Of a stretch of DNA of 64,000 nt, positions 7,831 through 16,600 are shown in pieces. How positions within the stretch are numbered: position 1 is the stretch's first letter; every line of letters begins with the position of its first letter. The stretch lies in the NCBI GenBank assembly GCA_947565425.1, contig CANOFW010000001.1, positions 124,001 to 188,000 of the forward strand, given 5' to 3'. The position numbers and the translations under genes are program-made. Below the pieces are notes generated by a model. That model ran no database searches. It had not been told where the DNA came from and was given only the letters and a program-made list of their open reading frames with translations. The DNA is from an uncultured Lachnospiraceae bacterium (lineage in GTDB: Bacteria; Bacillota; Clostridia; Lachnospirales; Lachnospiraceae).

Positions 7831-9465
7831 TTACGTCTCATTCTGCTGTGCAACAAGATGTTCCACACCGTATTTCTTGCGAAGCGCTGGCTTCTCCAAC
7901 TTCCCGGTTGCATTCCTGGGAACGTCTGCAAAAATAATCTTTTTGGGTCGTTTGTATCTGGGAAGCTCTTTGCAAAATTCTTCAATTTCTTCCTGAGTAC
8001 ATTCCATACCTTTCTTGACAGAAATTATGGCGCCGGTAATCTCTCCTAAGCGCTCGTCCGGCAGTCCGATAACCGCCACATCCTGCACCTTCTCATAGGC
8101 GCTGAGGAAATTCTCAATCTGTACGGGATAGATATTCTCACCACCGCTGACAATCACATCTTTCTTACGGTCTACAAGAAAATAGAACCCGTCTGCGTCC
8201 TGTTTCGCCATATCGCCGGTGTAGAGCCAGCCGTCTTTTAAGGTCTCTTCCGTCGCCTTTGGATCATTGTAATAACAAGTCATGACGCCAGGGCCTTTCA
8301 CACAGAGCTCTCCAACTTCTCCCTGCGGCACTTCGCCGCCGTTTTCGTCCACAATCTTGCATTCCCAGCGATACCCCGGAACGCCAATCGCACCTACCTT
8401 ATGGATATTCTCTATGCCAAGATGCACACATCCCGGACCTGTCGATTCGGACAGCCCGTAATTTGTATCATACATATGCTCTGGGAAATACTCTTTCCAG
8501 TGTTTAATCAAAGACTGCGGCACTGGCTGCGCCCCAATATGCATAAGCCGCCACTGGCTGAGTTCATAATCCTCTAACTTAACATCTCCTCTGTCGAGAG
8601 CGCTCAAGATATCCTGCGCCCAGGGCACTAACAGCCACACAATCGTACAATGCTCTTTCGATACTGCATCAAGAATAATTTCCGGCGTCGCCCCTTTTAA
8701 GAGGACTGCCTTGCTCCCTGCACAGAGGCTTCCCATCCAATGAAATTTTGCGCCCGTATGATAGAGCGGCGGAATGCAAAGGAACACATCATCCCTATCC
8801 GTCAGATGATGCTTCTGCTCCATCTGCGCCGCCTGCATTAAGCTCTCGTGATTGTGTAAAATCGCTTTGGGAAATCCAGTCGTCCCTGATGAGAAATAGA
8901 TGGCGGCGTCATCTTCATCTTCCAGACGGACAAGCGGCGCCTGGCTCGAACAGTCCGCCACCAGTTCACGATAACCTTCTGCAAAAGTCGGGCAGCCGTC
9001 CCCCACATAGATAAGCAACCGCCCTTTACTGAGATTTTCCTCAATGGATTCGATTCGCCCAATAAATTCTGAACCGAAAAATAAGACATGCACTTCCGCC
9101 AAATCTGCACAGTACTGAATCTCTTCTGCGGAAAATCGGAAATTAAAGGGCACGGCAATAGCTCCGGTTTTTAAGATACCAAAATAAATCGGCAGCCACT
9201 CCAGACAGTTGAACATGAGAATTGCTACACGGTCACCCTTCTGGATGCCGCGGCTAATCAGCATATTTGCCACACGATTTGCCTTTTCGTCAAAGATGCT
9301 CCAGGTAATCTCCCTGCGATATGGCTGCGAAGAGGTCTGCTGTACAAGGTTATATTCCTTCCAGGTGGTTTTCCGCGTATCAGTCACGAGCGGATTCAGC
9401 TCTACCAAAGCTACCTCGTCACTGTATAGTTTATGATTTCTCTCCAGTAAATCTGTTACCGGCAT
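7831..9465 (-). CDS. AMP-forming acyl-CoA synthetase
   Basis: 544 residues, ANL superfamily. The P-loop-like motif YFSSGTTGFPKA, the YGLSESTGPG motif, the GWLYTGDMA adenylate motif, the hinge DRKKDVIVSGGENIYP and the catalytic lysine in PRNATGKLEKP are all present, so the enzyme should be active. It activates a carboxylic acid to acyl-CoA with ATP. It is the last gene of the run iorA-iorB-paaK-acs, which suggests an aryl or branched substrate related to amino-acid oxidation rather than ordinary fatty acids; the substrate itself cannot be read from the sequence. Confidence 0.9.
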   Translation of the reverse strand: MPVTDLLERNHKLYSDEVALVELNPLVTDTRKTTWKEYNLVQQTSSQPYRREITWSIFDEKANRVANMLISRGIQKGDRVAILMFNCLEWLPIYFGILKTGAIAVPFNFRFSAEEIQYCADLAEVHVLFFGSEFIGRIESIEENLSKGRLLIYVGDGCPTFAEGYRELVADCSSQAPLVRLEDEDDAAIYFSSGTTGFPKAILHNHESLMQAAQMEQKHHLTDRDDVFLCIPPLYHTGAKFHWMGSLCAGSKAVLLKGATPEIILDAVSKEHCTIVWLLVPWAQDILSALDRGDVKLEDYELSQWRLMHIGAQPVPQSLIKHWKEYFPEHMYDTNYGLSESTGPGCVHLGIENIHKVGAIGVPGYRWECKIVDENGGEVPQGEVGELCVKGPGVMTCYYNDPKATEETLKDGWLYTGDMAKQDADGFYFLVDRKKDVIVSGGENIYPVQIENFLSAYEKVQDVAVIGLPDERLGEITGAIISVKKGMECTQEEIEEFCKELPRYKRPKKIIFADVPRNATGKLEKPALRKKYGVEHLVAQQNET

Positions 9466-9548
9466 AATTCTGTTACTTCCTTTCCTTTGTTTTAATCACA
9501 AATACTGACGCATGAAATTGCGCCAGTATTAGAAACTCTATCACTTCT

Positions 9549-10853
9549 TTACTGATACAAATGTCTCTTATCAATCACACGGACAGCCTTGCCTTCGCTT
9601 CTTGCAATGCTCTTAGGCTCTACAACCTTAACGTCAGCTTTAATGCCAAGCATTGATTTTAGGCCGCTGACAATCTTCTTCTCTCTTTCCGGTATGGTCA
9701 AATTACTGTTCTTTTCCATCTCCGGCGTCAGCTCTACCTGAACTTCCATGGTATCATTATTACCGATACGGTCAACGACAATCTGATAATTTGCCTGATA
9801 GCCCTGATTCAACAGAACTGCCTCTATCTGGGACGGCCATACATTGACGCCCTTGACAACCATCATATCATCGCTTCTTCCCTTCGGCTTCATCATGCGT
9901 ACATGCGTACGCCCACAGGAGCAGCGCTTCCTGGTAAGGCGGCACAGATCGCGTGTACGGTAACGCAAAAGCGGGAATGCTTTCTTAGTGATACAAGTAA
10001 ATACCAGCTCCCCAACTTCACCCTCCGGGAGCACTTCACCTGTGCCTGGATTGATAATTTCCGCAATGAAATGGTCTTCCTGCACATGCATGCCTGCCTG
10101 TTCCTCACATTCAAACGACACGCCTGGACCGGAAATCTCTGTCAGCCCATAAATATCATATGCCTTGATGCCAAGAGACTGCTCAATATTTTTGCGCATC
10201 TGTTCTGTCCATGGTTCTGCGCCGAAAATTCCCGCTTTTAAGTGAATCTGATCTTTTAATCCTCGCTCATTTACTGCCTCGCCAAGATTTGCCGCATAAG
10301 ACGGCGTACAACAGAGGATTGTCGAGCCTAAATCCATCATAAACTGTAACTGCCGCTCTGTATTTCCCGAAGACATCGGCAACGTCAAACATCCCACCTT
10401 GTGAGAACCGCCGTTTAAGCCCGGTCCACCGGTGAAAAGACCATATCCATAGCAGACATGGCAGACATCCTCTTTCGAGCCGCCCGCAGCGACAATCGCC
10501 CGCGCACAGCACTCTTCCCAGACATCAATATCCTCCTGGGTATAAAAGGCTACCACTCGCCGGCCGGTTGTTCCGCTGGTGGACTGAATGCGCACGCATT
10601 CCTCAAGCGGCACGCCCAAAAGACCATACGGGTACTGATCGCGAAGGTCATCTTTGGTAATGAATGGCAGTTTATGTAAATCATCAATCCCTTTGATATC
10701 TGACGGTTTAACGCCTGCCTTATCCATTTTATCATGATAAAACTTCACATTATCATAGACAAACCGCACCTGTTTCACCAGTCTCTCGCTCTGAAGCTCC
10801 TGAAGTTGTTCCAATGGCATCGTTTCAATTTCTGGTTGGTAATAATTTTTCAT
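9549..10853 (-). CDS. paaK: Phenylacetate-CoA ligase family protein (PaaK)
   Basis: 434 residues from the ATG at 10853, chosen because GGAGACGGAA sits just upstream; an ATG four codons earlier has no good ribosome site. PaaK hallmarks are RIQSTSGTTGRRV, GPGLNGGSHKVG, YDIYGLTEISGPG, YRTRDLCRLT, CSCGRTHVRM and the GRSDDMMVVKGVNVWP hinge. Such enzymes interconvert an arylacetate, CoA and ATP with the arylacetyl-CoA. Directly downstream of iorBA, it may run toward ATP formation from the arylacetyl-CoA made by IOR, or recapture the acid; the direction is inference. Confidence 0.92.
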   Translation of the reverse strand: MKNYYQPEIETMPLEQLQELQSERLVKQVRFVYDNVKFYHDKMDKAGVKPSDIKGIDDLHKLPFITKDDLRDQYPYGLLGVPLEECVRIQSTSGTTGRRVVAFYTQEDIDVWEECCARAIVAAGGSKEDVCHVCYGYGLFTGGPGLNGGSHKVGCLTLPMSSGNTERQLQFMMDLGSTILCCTPSYAANLGEAVNERGLKDQIHLKAGIFGAEPWTEQMRKNIEQSLGIKAYDIYGLTEISGPGVSFECEEQAGMHVQEDHFIAEIINPGTGEVLPEGEVGELVFTCITKKAFPLLRYRTRDLCRLTRKRCSCGRTHVRMMKPKGRSDDMMVVKGVNVWPSQIEAVLLNQGYQANYQIVVDRIGNNDTMEVQVELTPEMEKNSNLTIPEREKKIVSGLKSMLGIKADVKVVEPKSIARSEGKAVRVIDKRHLYQ

Positions 10854-10916
10854 TTCCGTCTCCATTTCTTTTTATACATCCCGCCCGCCTCCAAACAGAG
10901 GCAAGCCATTTTTCTT

Positions 10917-11486
10917 TTACTCCCCGCGCCCAAGCAGGAATGCTTTCTGGTTCATTGCCGCAAATTTCGCCGGTACGCATTCTTCAATGGCTTTCTGCCA
11001 TTTCTCCACTGGAATGTCAAAATATTTCGATAGACGTCCCATCAACACGATATTCACTGCCTTGGCGGAACCTGCCTCCTCTGCAAGCGACAGACAGTCC
11101 ATGTCGTCAACCTGGATTCCTAACGCCTGCATTTTCTCAATCAAATTCTCAGGATAAGACGCTGCTCCGGTAATCACCGGCATAGGGTCAATCTCCTGCG
11201 TATTTACGACAATCCTGCCGCCTTCTTTCAAATATTCCACATAGCGCGCAGCTTCTAATTTCTCAAAGGAGACAATAAAATCTGCCTCCCCTTTGTCAAT
11301 AATCGGGGAGTACACTTTTTCTCCAAACCGCACATAAGTGACAACGCTTCCACCGCGCTGGCTCATGCCATGCACTTCGGACACTTTCACATCATACCCT
11401 TCCGAGAGAAGCAGATGCCCTAACAACTTACTGGCAAGCAGAGAGCCCTGGCCCCCCACGCCTACAATCATAATATTCTTCGTCAT
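10917..11486 (-). CDS. iorB: Indolepyruvate ferredoxin oxidoreductase, beta subunit
   Basis: 189 residues, the usual size for the gamma-type POR domain of two-subunit IOR. The N-terminus NIMIVGVGGQGSLLASKLL and the HGMSQRGGSVVTYVRFG motif are typical. It forms a heterodimer with IorA to oxidise aryl pyruvates (from Trp, Phe or Tyr) to aryl-acetyl-CoA with reduction of ferredoxin. Its ATG overlaps the iorA stop by 4 bp (11483-11486), giving tight coupling and equal dosage. Confidence 0.94.
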   Translation of the reverse strand: MTKNIMIVGVGGQGSLLASKLLGHLLLSEGYDVKVSEVHGMSQRGGSVVTYVRFGEKVYSPIIDKGEADFIVSFEKLEAARYVEYLKEGGRIVVNTQEIDPMPVITGAASYPENLIEKMQALGIQVDDMDCLSLAEEAGSAKAVNIVLMGRLSKYFDIPVEKWQKAIEECVPAKFAAMNQKAFLLGRGE

Positions 11487-13225
11487 TTCTGTACCTCCTC
11501 CGGCTGTAATGCGTCAAACTTACATAATTGCTCGCAGACACCGCAGCCCACACAGAGCGTATTGTCGATGACTACTTTCTGATTCTTCATGCTGATTGCC
11601 GGACAGCCAAGGCGCATACAGGATTTACAGCCCACACACTTATCTTCCAGCGCGCGGATTGGCGGCTTATGCTTCACATATTTAAGCAGAGCGCACGGAC
11701 GCCTGCTGATAATTACAGATGGCTCGTCTGCTGCAAGCTCTTCCTTGATGACTCTGTCACACTCTTCCAAATTGTAGGGGTCAATGACAGCTACGCGTTC
11801 AAAGCCCATAGCACGGCAAAGGCTTTCCAAATCTATCTTACCTGCCGGATCTCCCTTAATATTGTAACCGGTCGTAGGATTCTGCTGGTGCCCGGTCATA
11901 CCAGTAATGGAGTTATCTAATATAATCACGGTGGAATTACTCTGATTATAAGCAATATTGGCAAGCCCTGTCATGCCGGAATGCATAAACGTAGAATCGC
12001 CGATAACCGCTACTGTTTTCCCTTCGCTCTCTGTACCCAGCGCTTTATTAAATCCATGGATAGAGCTTATAGAGGCTCCCATGCACAGCGTCATTTCCAT
12101 AGCGCTAAGAGGCGCCACCGCGCCCAACGTATAACAACCGATATCTCCGAGAACCGTACACTTATTCTTCGCTAATATGTAAAACAATCCTCTGTGCGGA
12201 CAACCTGCACACATAACCGGCGGGCGTCCGGGCAGATTCTCCTCAAGGCTCTTATAGGCCGGCGTTTCTTTACCTAACTTCTCCGCTACCAAATTTTGTG
12301 AATACTCTCCTTCTAACGGAAGCACCTCTTTACCAGTCACAGTCAATCCCAATTTCTTACAATGGTCTTCAATCACTGGGTCTAGCTCTTCCACAATTGC
12401 CAGCTTGTCCACCTTCGCTGCAAAATCGAGAATCAATTGCTCAGGCAACGGGTAAATCATGCCTAGCTTCAAAATACACGCCTCGTCTCCAAACACTTCT
12501 TTCACATACTGGTAACTTGTAGAAGAAGTGATAATGCCTAATTTGGTATCTCCCATCTCCACGCGGTTAAAATCACAAGTATTGGCATATTCTGCCAGCC
12601 TCCTCGTACGCTCCTCTACCACCGGGTGGCGACGAATTGCATTGCCTGGCATCATCACATATTTCGCAATATTTTTCTCATAGGGATGCTGTTTGCCCTC
12701 TTGCCTCTTTCTCGTCTCTACAATACTCTGGGAATGCGCAACTCTTGTGCACATCTTGACGATAACCGGCGTATCGTATTCTTCCGAAAGGTCATACGCC
12801 TTTTTCACAAACTCACATGCCTCCGCGGAATCTGACGGCTCCAACATCGGAATCTTTGCTGCTGCCGCATAATGGCGGGAATCCTGTTCATTCTGTGAAG
12901 AATGCATGCCTGCATCATCCGCCACGCAAATTACCATGCCCGCGTTCACGCCTGTGTACGAACAGGTAAACAAAGGGTCTGCCGCAACATTCAAGCCCAC
13001 ATGCTTCATTCCACAAAAACTTCTCTTGCCTGCCAGGGAAGCGCCAAAGGCTGCCTCCATAGCCACTTTCTCATTGGGAGCCCACTCGCAGTATATCTCT
13101 TCATACTTAGCGGCTTCCTCTGTAACTTCTGTACTCGGCGTACCAGGATAACTTGACACAAACGCGCATCCTGCCTCATACAGTCCTCTTGCAAATGCCT
13201 GATTACCTAACATTAATTGTCTCAT
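11483..13225 (-). CDS. iorA: Indolepyruvate ferredoxin oxidoreductase, alpha subunit
   Basis: 580 residues. An N-terminal pyrimidine-binding domain (YPGTPSTEVTEE, EWAPNEKVAMEAA) and a TPP pyrophosphate-binding domain (GDIGCYTLGA, GDSTFMHSGMTGL, ILDNSITGMTGHQQNP) are followed by two 4Fe-4S sites at the C-terminus: CVGCKSCMRLGCP and CVGCGVCEQLC. All catalytic and cluster-binding elements are present. Together with IorB it decarboxylates aryl pyruvates from aromatic amino acids, sending electrons to ferredoxin. It is first in the operon, behind its own promoter at 13268-13296. The operon sits wholly inside the dacF element. Confidence 0.95.
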   Translation of the reverse strand: MRQLMLGNQAFARGLYEAGCAFVSSYPGTPSTEVTEEAAKYEEIYCEWAPNEKVAMEAAFGASLAGKRSFCGMKHVGLNVAADPLFTCSYTGVNAGMVICVADDAGMHSSQNEQDSRHYAAAAKIPMLEPSDSAEACEFVKKAYDLSEEYDTPVIVKMCTRVAHSQSIVETRKRQEGKQHPYEKNIAKYVMMPGNAIRRHPVVEERTRRLAEYANTCDFNRVEMGDTKLGIITSSTSYQYVKEVFGDEACILKLGMIYPLPEQLILDFAAKVDKLAIVEELDPVIEDHCKKLGLTVTGKEVLPLEGEYSQNLVAEKLGKETPAYKSLEENLPGRPPVMCAGCPHRGLFYILAKNKCTVLGDIGCYTLGAVAPLSAMEMTLCMGASISSIHGFNKALGTESEGKTVAVIGDSTFMHSGMTGLANIAYNQSNSTVIILDNSITGMTGHQQNPTTGYNIKGDPAGKIDLESLCRAMGFERVAVIDPYNLEECDRVIKEELAADEPSVIISRRPCALLKYVKHKPPIRALEDKCVGCKSCMRLGCPAISMKNQKVVIDNTLCVGCGVCEQLCKFDALQPEEVQK

Positions 13226-13267
13226 AATTGATAGACATCCTTTCCGTAACCTAAATTTCCGTCTACC

Positions 13268-13296
13268 ATCATATCATTTTTTGCCCAATTAGTAAA
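13268..13296 (-). promoter_or_regulatory. Sigma-A-type promoter of the ior operon
   Basis: Minus strand TTTACT (-35, 13291-13296), 17-bp spacer, TATGAT (-10, 13268-13273), about 43 bp before the iorA start. Confidence 0.65.
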
Positions 13297-13337
13297 TAGT
13301 GTACTTAAAAAGCGTCTGTTGCTTTGTATCTATTCAG

Positions 13338-13666
13338 CCTTAATTTTTATATAACAGCCTTATTCCACAGAACTTTTTATACTGTTGTGCAAAAATACTT
13401 ATGGGCAATATATATTTTTTTACAGATTCCCCCTCCATGCTGCCATAAGGGAAACATTTGAGGGATTTTGTGCATCCCTTGTCTCCGGGAGATGGACGGG
13501 AATTAATAGAATCCGTCCATCCCCAGAGCTAGGGACGCTAAAAATCCAGTCACGTTTCCCGGTGGCTGTATGGAGGGGGAATCTGCTGGAAACAAATGGT
13601 TCCCATAAGTATTTTTATATTCTATAATATAAAAGTTCTATGGAATAAGGCTGTACAAAAAATTAA
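13338..13666. repeat. ~330-bp imperfect palindromic element
   Basis: Two arms of about 115 bp (13338-13454 and 13554-13666) are related as an inverted repeat, sharing blocks such as CAGCCTTATTCCA, AAAAATACTTATGGG and AGATTCCCCCTCCAT. The middle (13455-13553) holds further small stems: GATGGACGG / CCGTCCATC, and GGGAT / ATCCC. No protein is encoded. It could be a MITE-like insertion or a large structured RNA; nothing in the sequence decides. Confidence 0.75.
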
Positions 13667-13667
13667 G

Positions 13668-13857
13668 GGGCTGTCGCACTAACATAAATTACAAGCTTTA
13701 GTTTCGTTTAAAAGGTTTACATTGCAGAGCAATGTAAACAACATGCACAAAAAATATCTTGGGAAGCTAGCTTCCCAGAGTAATTTTTGTGCATTCTGTC
13801 TTTGCCGCATAAGCGGCAAGACCTTTTAAACGAGTAAATATATTAGTGCGACAGCCC
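13668..13857. repeat. 190-bp MITE-like palindrome with terminal inverted repeats
   Basis: Ends are GGGCTGTCGCACTAA at 13668 and its complement ending at 13857. A second pair, GTTTAAAAGGT / ACCTTTTAAAC, lies inside. Within these are three hairpins: TTTACATTGC / GCAATGTAAA, GGGAAGC / GCTTCCC, and TGCCGC / GCGGCA. Termini of this kind are, from memory, like those of IS1182-family elements, so a non-autonomous derivative is likely. It lies 24 bp inside the right end of the dacF element and directly abuts the larger palindrome. Confidence 0.75.
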
Positions 13858-13858
13858 T

Positions 13859-13902
13859 GTCTCCTTTTTCGATATGCCACATGTGTAGCCATGGCAGAAC
13901 AC
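13859..13902. other. attR: right junction of the serine-recombinase element
   Basis: Carboxypeptidase homology resumes after the TG core at 13882-13883. The element-side arm (13859-13881) mirrors the left arm; the chromosomal side includes TGGCA, the counterpart of TGCCA at the left junction. With this core the host codons rejoin as GCC-TGT-GTA, giving Ala-Cys-Val, the expected family sequence. Confidence 0.75.
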
Positions 13903-14691
13903 ATTTATGGCAGCGAACAGGAATTTGTCGCGCGCATGAATCAGCGCGCCAAGGACCTTGGCATGAACAACACCAATTTTGTCAACTGCTGCGGACTTGA
14001 TGTGGATGGCCATATGACAACCGCTAAGGACGTCGCGCTGATGTCGCGGGAACTGATTCGCAAATATCCGCAAATCCATGATTACTGCACAATCTGGATG
14101 GAGAATATTACACATGTGACAAAACGCGGTTCCTCAGAGTTCGGCCTCACCAACACAAATAAGCTGATTAAACAGTATGCCTACGCCACCGGATTAAAAA
14201 CCGGCTCCACTGACCAGGCAAAATACTGCGTCTCCGCTACCGCAAAAAAAGACGACTTAGAGCTGATTGCCGTCGTCATGGGCGCGCCCGACCATAAAAT
14301 CCGTTTTGACGACGCCACCTCGCTGCTCAACTATGGTTTTGGTAAATGCCAGGTATACACGGACACCGCCAAAGAACAGCTCCCCAAACTTTCCGTACAA
14401 GGCGGCGTTGAAGAACAGGTTACGCTTGCCTATGAATCTGATTTCTCCTATATGGATGTAACCGGAGCCGACTTTTCACAGATTACCAAAGAATTAGAAC
14501 TGCCGGAAACTGCCGTCGCACCAGTGACAAAAGGAGACGTCGCCGGACGGCTCGTCTATAAGCTAAACGGCAAAGAAATTGGCTCCGTCAATGTACTGTA
14601 TGATGAAGATGTGAAAAAAGCTTTGTTCAAAGATTATTTTATGAAAACGTTAGGTGAATTTTGCATGAAGGGAGAAAAAGAAATGCCATAG
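13884..14691 (+). pseudogene. dacF: 3' half of split D-alanyl-D-alanine carboxypeptidase (DacF type)
   Basis: In-frame continuation of the gene begun at 1565. It starts with VAMAEHIYGS, continues through NFVNCCGLD and HMTTAKDVALMSREL, reaches the third catalytic motif GLKTGST, and ends in a PBP5-like C-terminal beta domain (about the last 100 residues) with a short amphipathic tail. The frame is open upstream to 13846, but those codons belong to the element, and no ribosome site for independent expression is visible. Excision of 2035-13883 would rebuild a 425-residue enzyme. Without excision this half lacks a signal peptide and the SxxK serine. Confidence 0.9.
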
Positions 14692-14761
14692 ACTTTACAC
14701 CGTGCTTATGGTATACTGAAATCAACTCCAATACATTTTTCAATCAATGGGAGGTGGAAAT

Positions 14762-14953
14762 ATGCCCAGTAATGCAGAAATCGCCAGAGACACAATTGAA
14801 CAATTCAAAAAAATCCAGCGGTATATGACCGCAGCCAAGAAAGAACATGCCAGCGAAACATATGCTATTTTAAAAGAAGAATATTTATCTTTAAAGGCAT
14901 TGCTGAATGTTATCGGGGTAAACTTGATAGACATTGATATAATCAAAGAATAA
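14762..14953 (+). CDS. Small conserved-looking hypothetical protein
   Basis: 63 residues from the ATG at 14762, behind GGGAGGTGG. It is mostly helical and charged (RDTIEQFKKIQ, AAKKEHASET), with a hydrophobic stretch near the C-terminus (LLNVIGVNLIDIDII). No signal peptide, cysteine pair or known motif is seen. It lies 70 bp after the dacF 3' half, possibly with its own promoter, and ends just before a strong terminator. Function not recognised. Confidence 0.6.
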   Translation: MPSNAEIARDTIEQFKKIQRYMTAAKKEHASETYAILKEEYLSLKALLNVIGVNLIDIDIIKE

Positions 14954-14956
14954 TCT

Positions 14957-14986
14957 AAAGGGGCTGCCGTGAAACACAGCCCCTTT
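14957..14986 (+). terminator. Terminator, probably bidirectional
   Basis: Ten-base-pair stem AAAGGGGCTG / CAGCCCCTTT with a 10-base loop, ending in TTTATAAT. It lies between the convergent small gene (14762) and the cardiolipin synthase gene (15016). Confidence 0.8.
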
Positions 14987-15015
14987 ATAATGTCTGCATA
15001 TTCCATACATCCTGT

Positions 15016-16554
15016 TTACATCAAGGGTGCAAATAGACGCACTACGCCAAGGAACGGACGGATAACGGCGGGCCGCTTTCGGCAAAATTCCATATTGATC
15101 TCTTCGGATTCCGCCATGGTTCGCAGCATATCTTCCTTCACTGTAAGGACGGCAGAGGACTGATACATCCAGACGCCGCACTCAAAATGAAGATAGAGAC
15201 TGCGGTAATCCATATTGATGCTGCCCACGGTCGCCACAACATCATCACTGACAAAACATTTTGCATGAAGAAATCCAGGCGTATACTGGTAAATTTTCAC
15301 GCCGCATTCAATCAACGGTTCATAGTAAGACTGACTGACCCAAAAGACAATTTTCTTGTCTGGTATGCCAGGCATAATAATGCGTACGTCTACACCGCTC
15401 TTGGCCGCATTTTGCAGGGCCTTTATCATCACATTATCTGGTATCAAATACGGCGTGAAAATATATACATAATCCTTGGCGCGGCTTATCATATTCATGT
15501 AAATATTCTCCCCAGTTGTTTCACCGTCTAATGGACTGTCTGCATACGGCTGCACATAACCGTCACTGGCAAACGACGCTTTCTGATATTTCTCGGGACG
15601 AAATTTCTCCAAATCAGTTTCCACAGTGCGGTTGATATAACACCACATCTCCAAAAACATCACCGTAAAACTCCAAACGGCTTCCCCTTCCAGACGAATG
15701 CCGGTATCTTTCCAATAACCGAAACGCTCCACCTTATTGATGTACTCGTCTGCCAGATTAATTCCTCCGGTAAACCCAACTTCACCGTCTACCACAAGAA
15801 TCTTCCTATGGTCACGGTTGTTCATCAGTACGGACATCAGAGGATACAACGGATTGAAACGCACGCATTGAATCCCCATTTCCTGCATGGTCTGATAATA
15901 TTTGGAGGGAAGCGTCGTCACACAACCAAAATCATCATAGATAAAGCGCACATCTACGCCCTCTTTGGCCTTTCGCTGCAATATGTCCCGGATTTTGCCA
16001 AACATCTCTCCATCTTCCACAATAAAAAATTCCATAAAAATAAAATGCTGCGCGCTCTCCAACGCCTCAATCATATCTGGGAACATTTCTTCTCCTCTGG
16101 TATAATATTTCGTCGCTGTGCGCTCATAAACCGGAAAATGTGCCCAATCTCTGACATATTTCGACTGTCGGTAAATTGTCTTATCCTCATGGGAAAGCTT
16201 CGTCAAAATTTCCTCATTTGAAGGAAACTCCTGCTCCAACTGTTGATTGATCGCTTCCATACGTTTCCGTGTGGGACGAACTAACCCTGAACGTCCAAAA
16301 ATCATATAAACCACAAGCCCAACAAGCGGAAGCGCCAAAATCACTACCGTCCAGGCAATAATATAAGACGGATTGCTCCTTTTATTGACAATGACAAGCA
16401 CCACGAAGATTGCAATAATATCAATCAATGTATTGACAAACGAATAGCGAATCAAAAACCCTTGTAAAAACGACCATATCCAACATAATTGAAGCAAAAT
16501 CGCTAATCCCACAATCGTTGCCCTTCCCAATAAGAATTTCTTGACTTTTTTCAT
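15016..16554 (-). CDS. cls: Cardiolipin synthase (phospholipase D family)
   Basis: About 512 residues from the ATG at 16554 (MKKVKKFLL), which has GAGAGG at workable spacing; a start three codons earlier is also possible. Two or three N-terminal membrane segments are followed by two phospholipase D domains with HKD motifs: HRKILVVD (with FTGGINLAD) and HAKCFVSD (with GSINMDYRSL). It condenses two phosphatidylglycerols, or PG with another lipid, to cardiolipin at the membrane. It stands 46 bp after the subtilase gene on the same strand. Confidence 0.93.
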   Translation of the reverse strand: MKKVKKFLLGRATIVGLAILLQLCWIWSFLQGFLIRYSFVNTLIDIIAIFVVLVIVNKRSNPSYIIAWTVVILALPLVGLVVYMIFGRSGLVRPTRKRMEAINQQLEQEFPSNEEILTKLSHEDKTIYRQSKYVRDWAHFPVYERTATKYYTRGEEMFPDMIEALESAQHFIFMEFFIVEDGEMFGKIRDILQRKAKEGVDVRFIYDDFGCVTTLPSKYYQTMQEMGIQCVRFNPLYPLMSVLMNNRDHRKILVVDGEVGFTGGINLADEYINKVERFGYWKDTGIRLEGEAVWSFTVMFLEMWCYINRTVETDLEKFRPEKYQKASFASDGYVQPYADSPLDGETTGENIYMNMISRAKDYVYIFTPYLIPDNVMIKALQNAAKSGVDVRIIMPGIPDKKIVFWVSQSYYEPLIECGVKIYQYTPGFLHAKCFVSDDVVATVGSINMDYRSLYLHFECGVWMYQSSAVLTVKEDMLRTMAESEEINMEFCRKRPAVIRPFLGVVRLFAPLM

Positions 16555-16600
16555 TCCATTCATCCTCTCGTACCGTAAATCGTTCCCTTTTTCTATCTTA

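Larger units (their letters stand above)
2035..13883. mobile_element. 11.85 kb integrated element inside dacF, with serine recombinase and metabolic cargo
   Basis: Bounded by the two halves of one carboxypeptidase gene that face the same way. All genes inside read leftward: recombinase (2148-3701), secreted protein, thioredoxin-fold protein, histidine kinase, response regulator, acyl-CoA synthetase, PaaK, IorB and IorA. Two large palindromes sit beside the right end. No relaxase, conjugation, replication or phage structural gene is seen, and no obvious recombination directionality factor, so it is better called a serine-recombinase island than a full ICE or prophage. Excision at the TG core would restore the host gene in frame. 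Confidence 0.8.

Noticed and set aside
13846-13883. Independent start of the dacF 3' half inside the MITE
   Set aside because: No ribosome site, and the codons belong to the palindrome and attR arm rather than to the carboxypeptidase family.
2035-13883. Prophage or conjugative element
   Set aside because: No capsid, terminase, tail, relaxase, type IV secretion or replication gene was found between the junctions.
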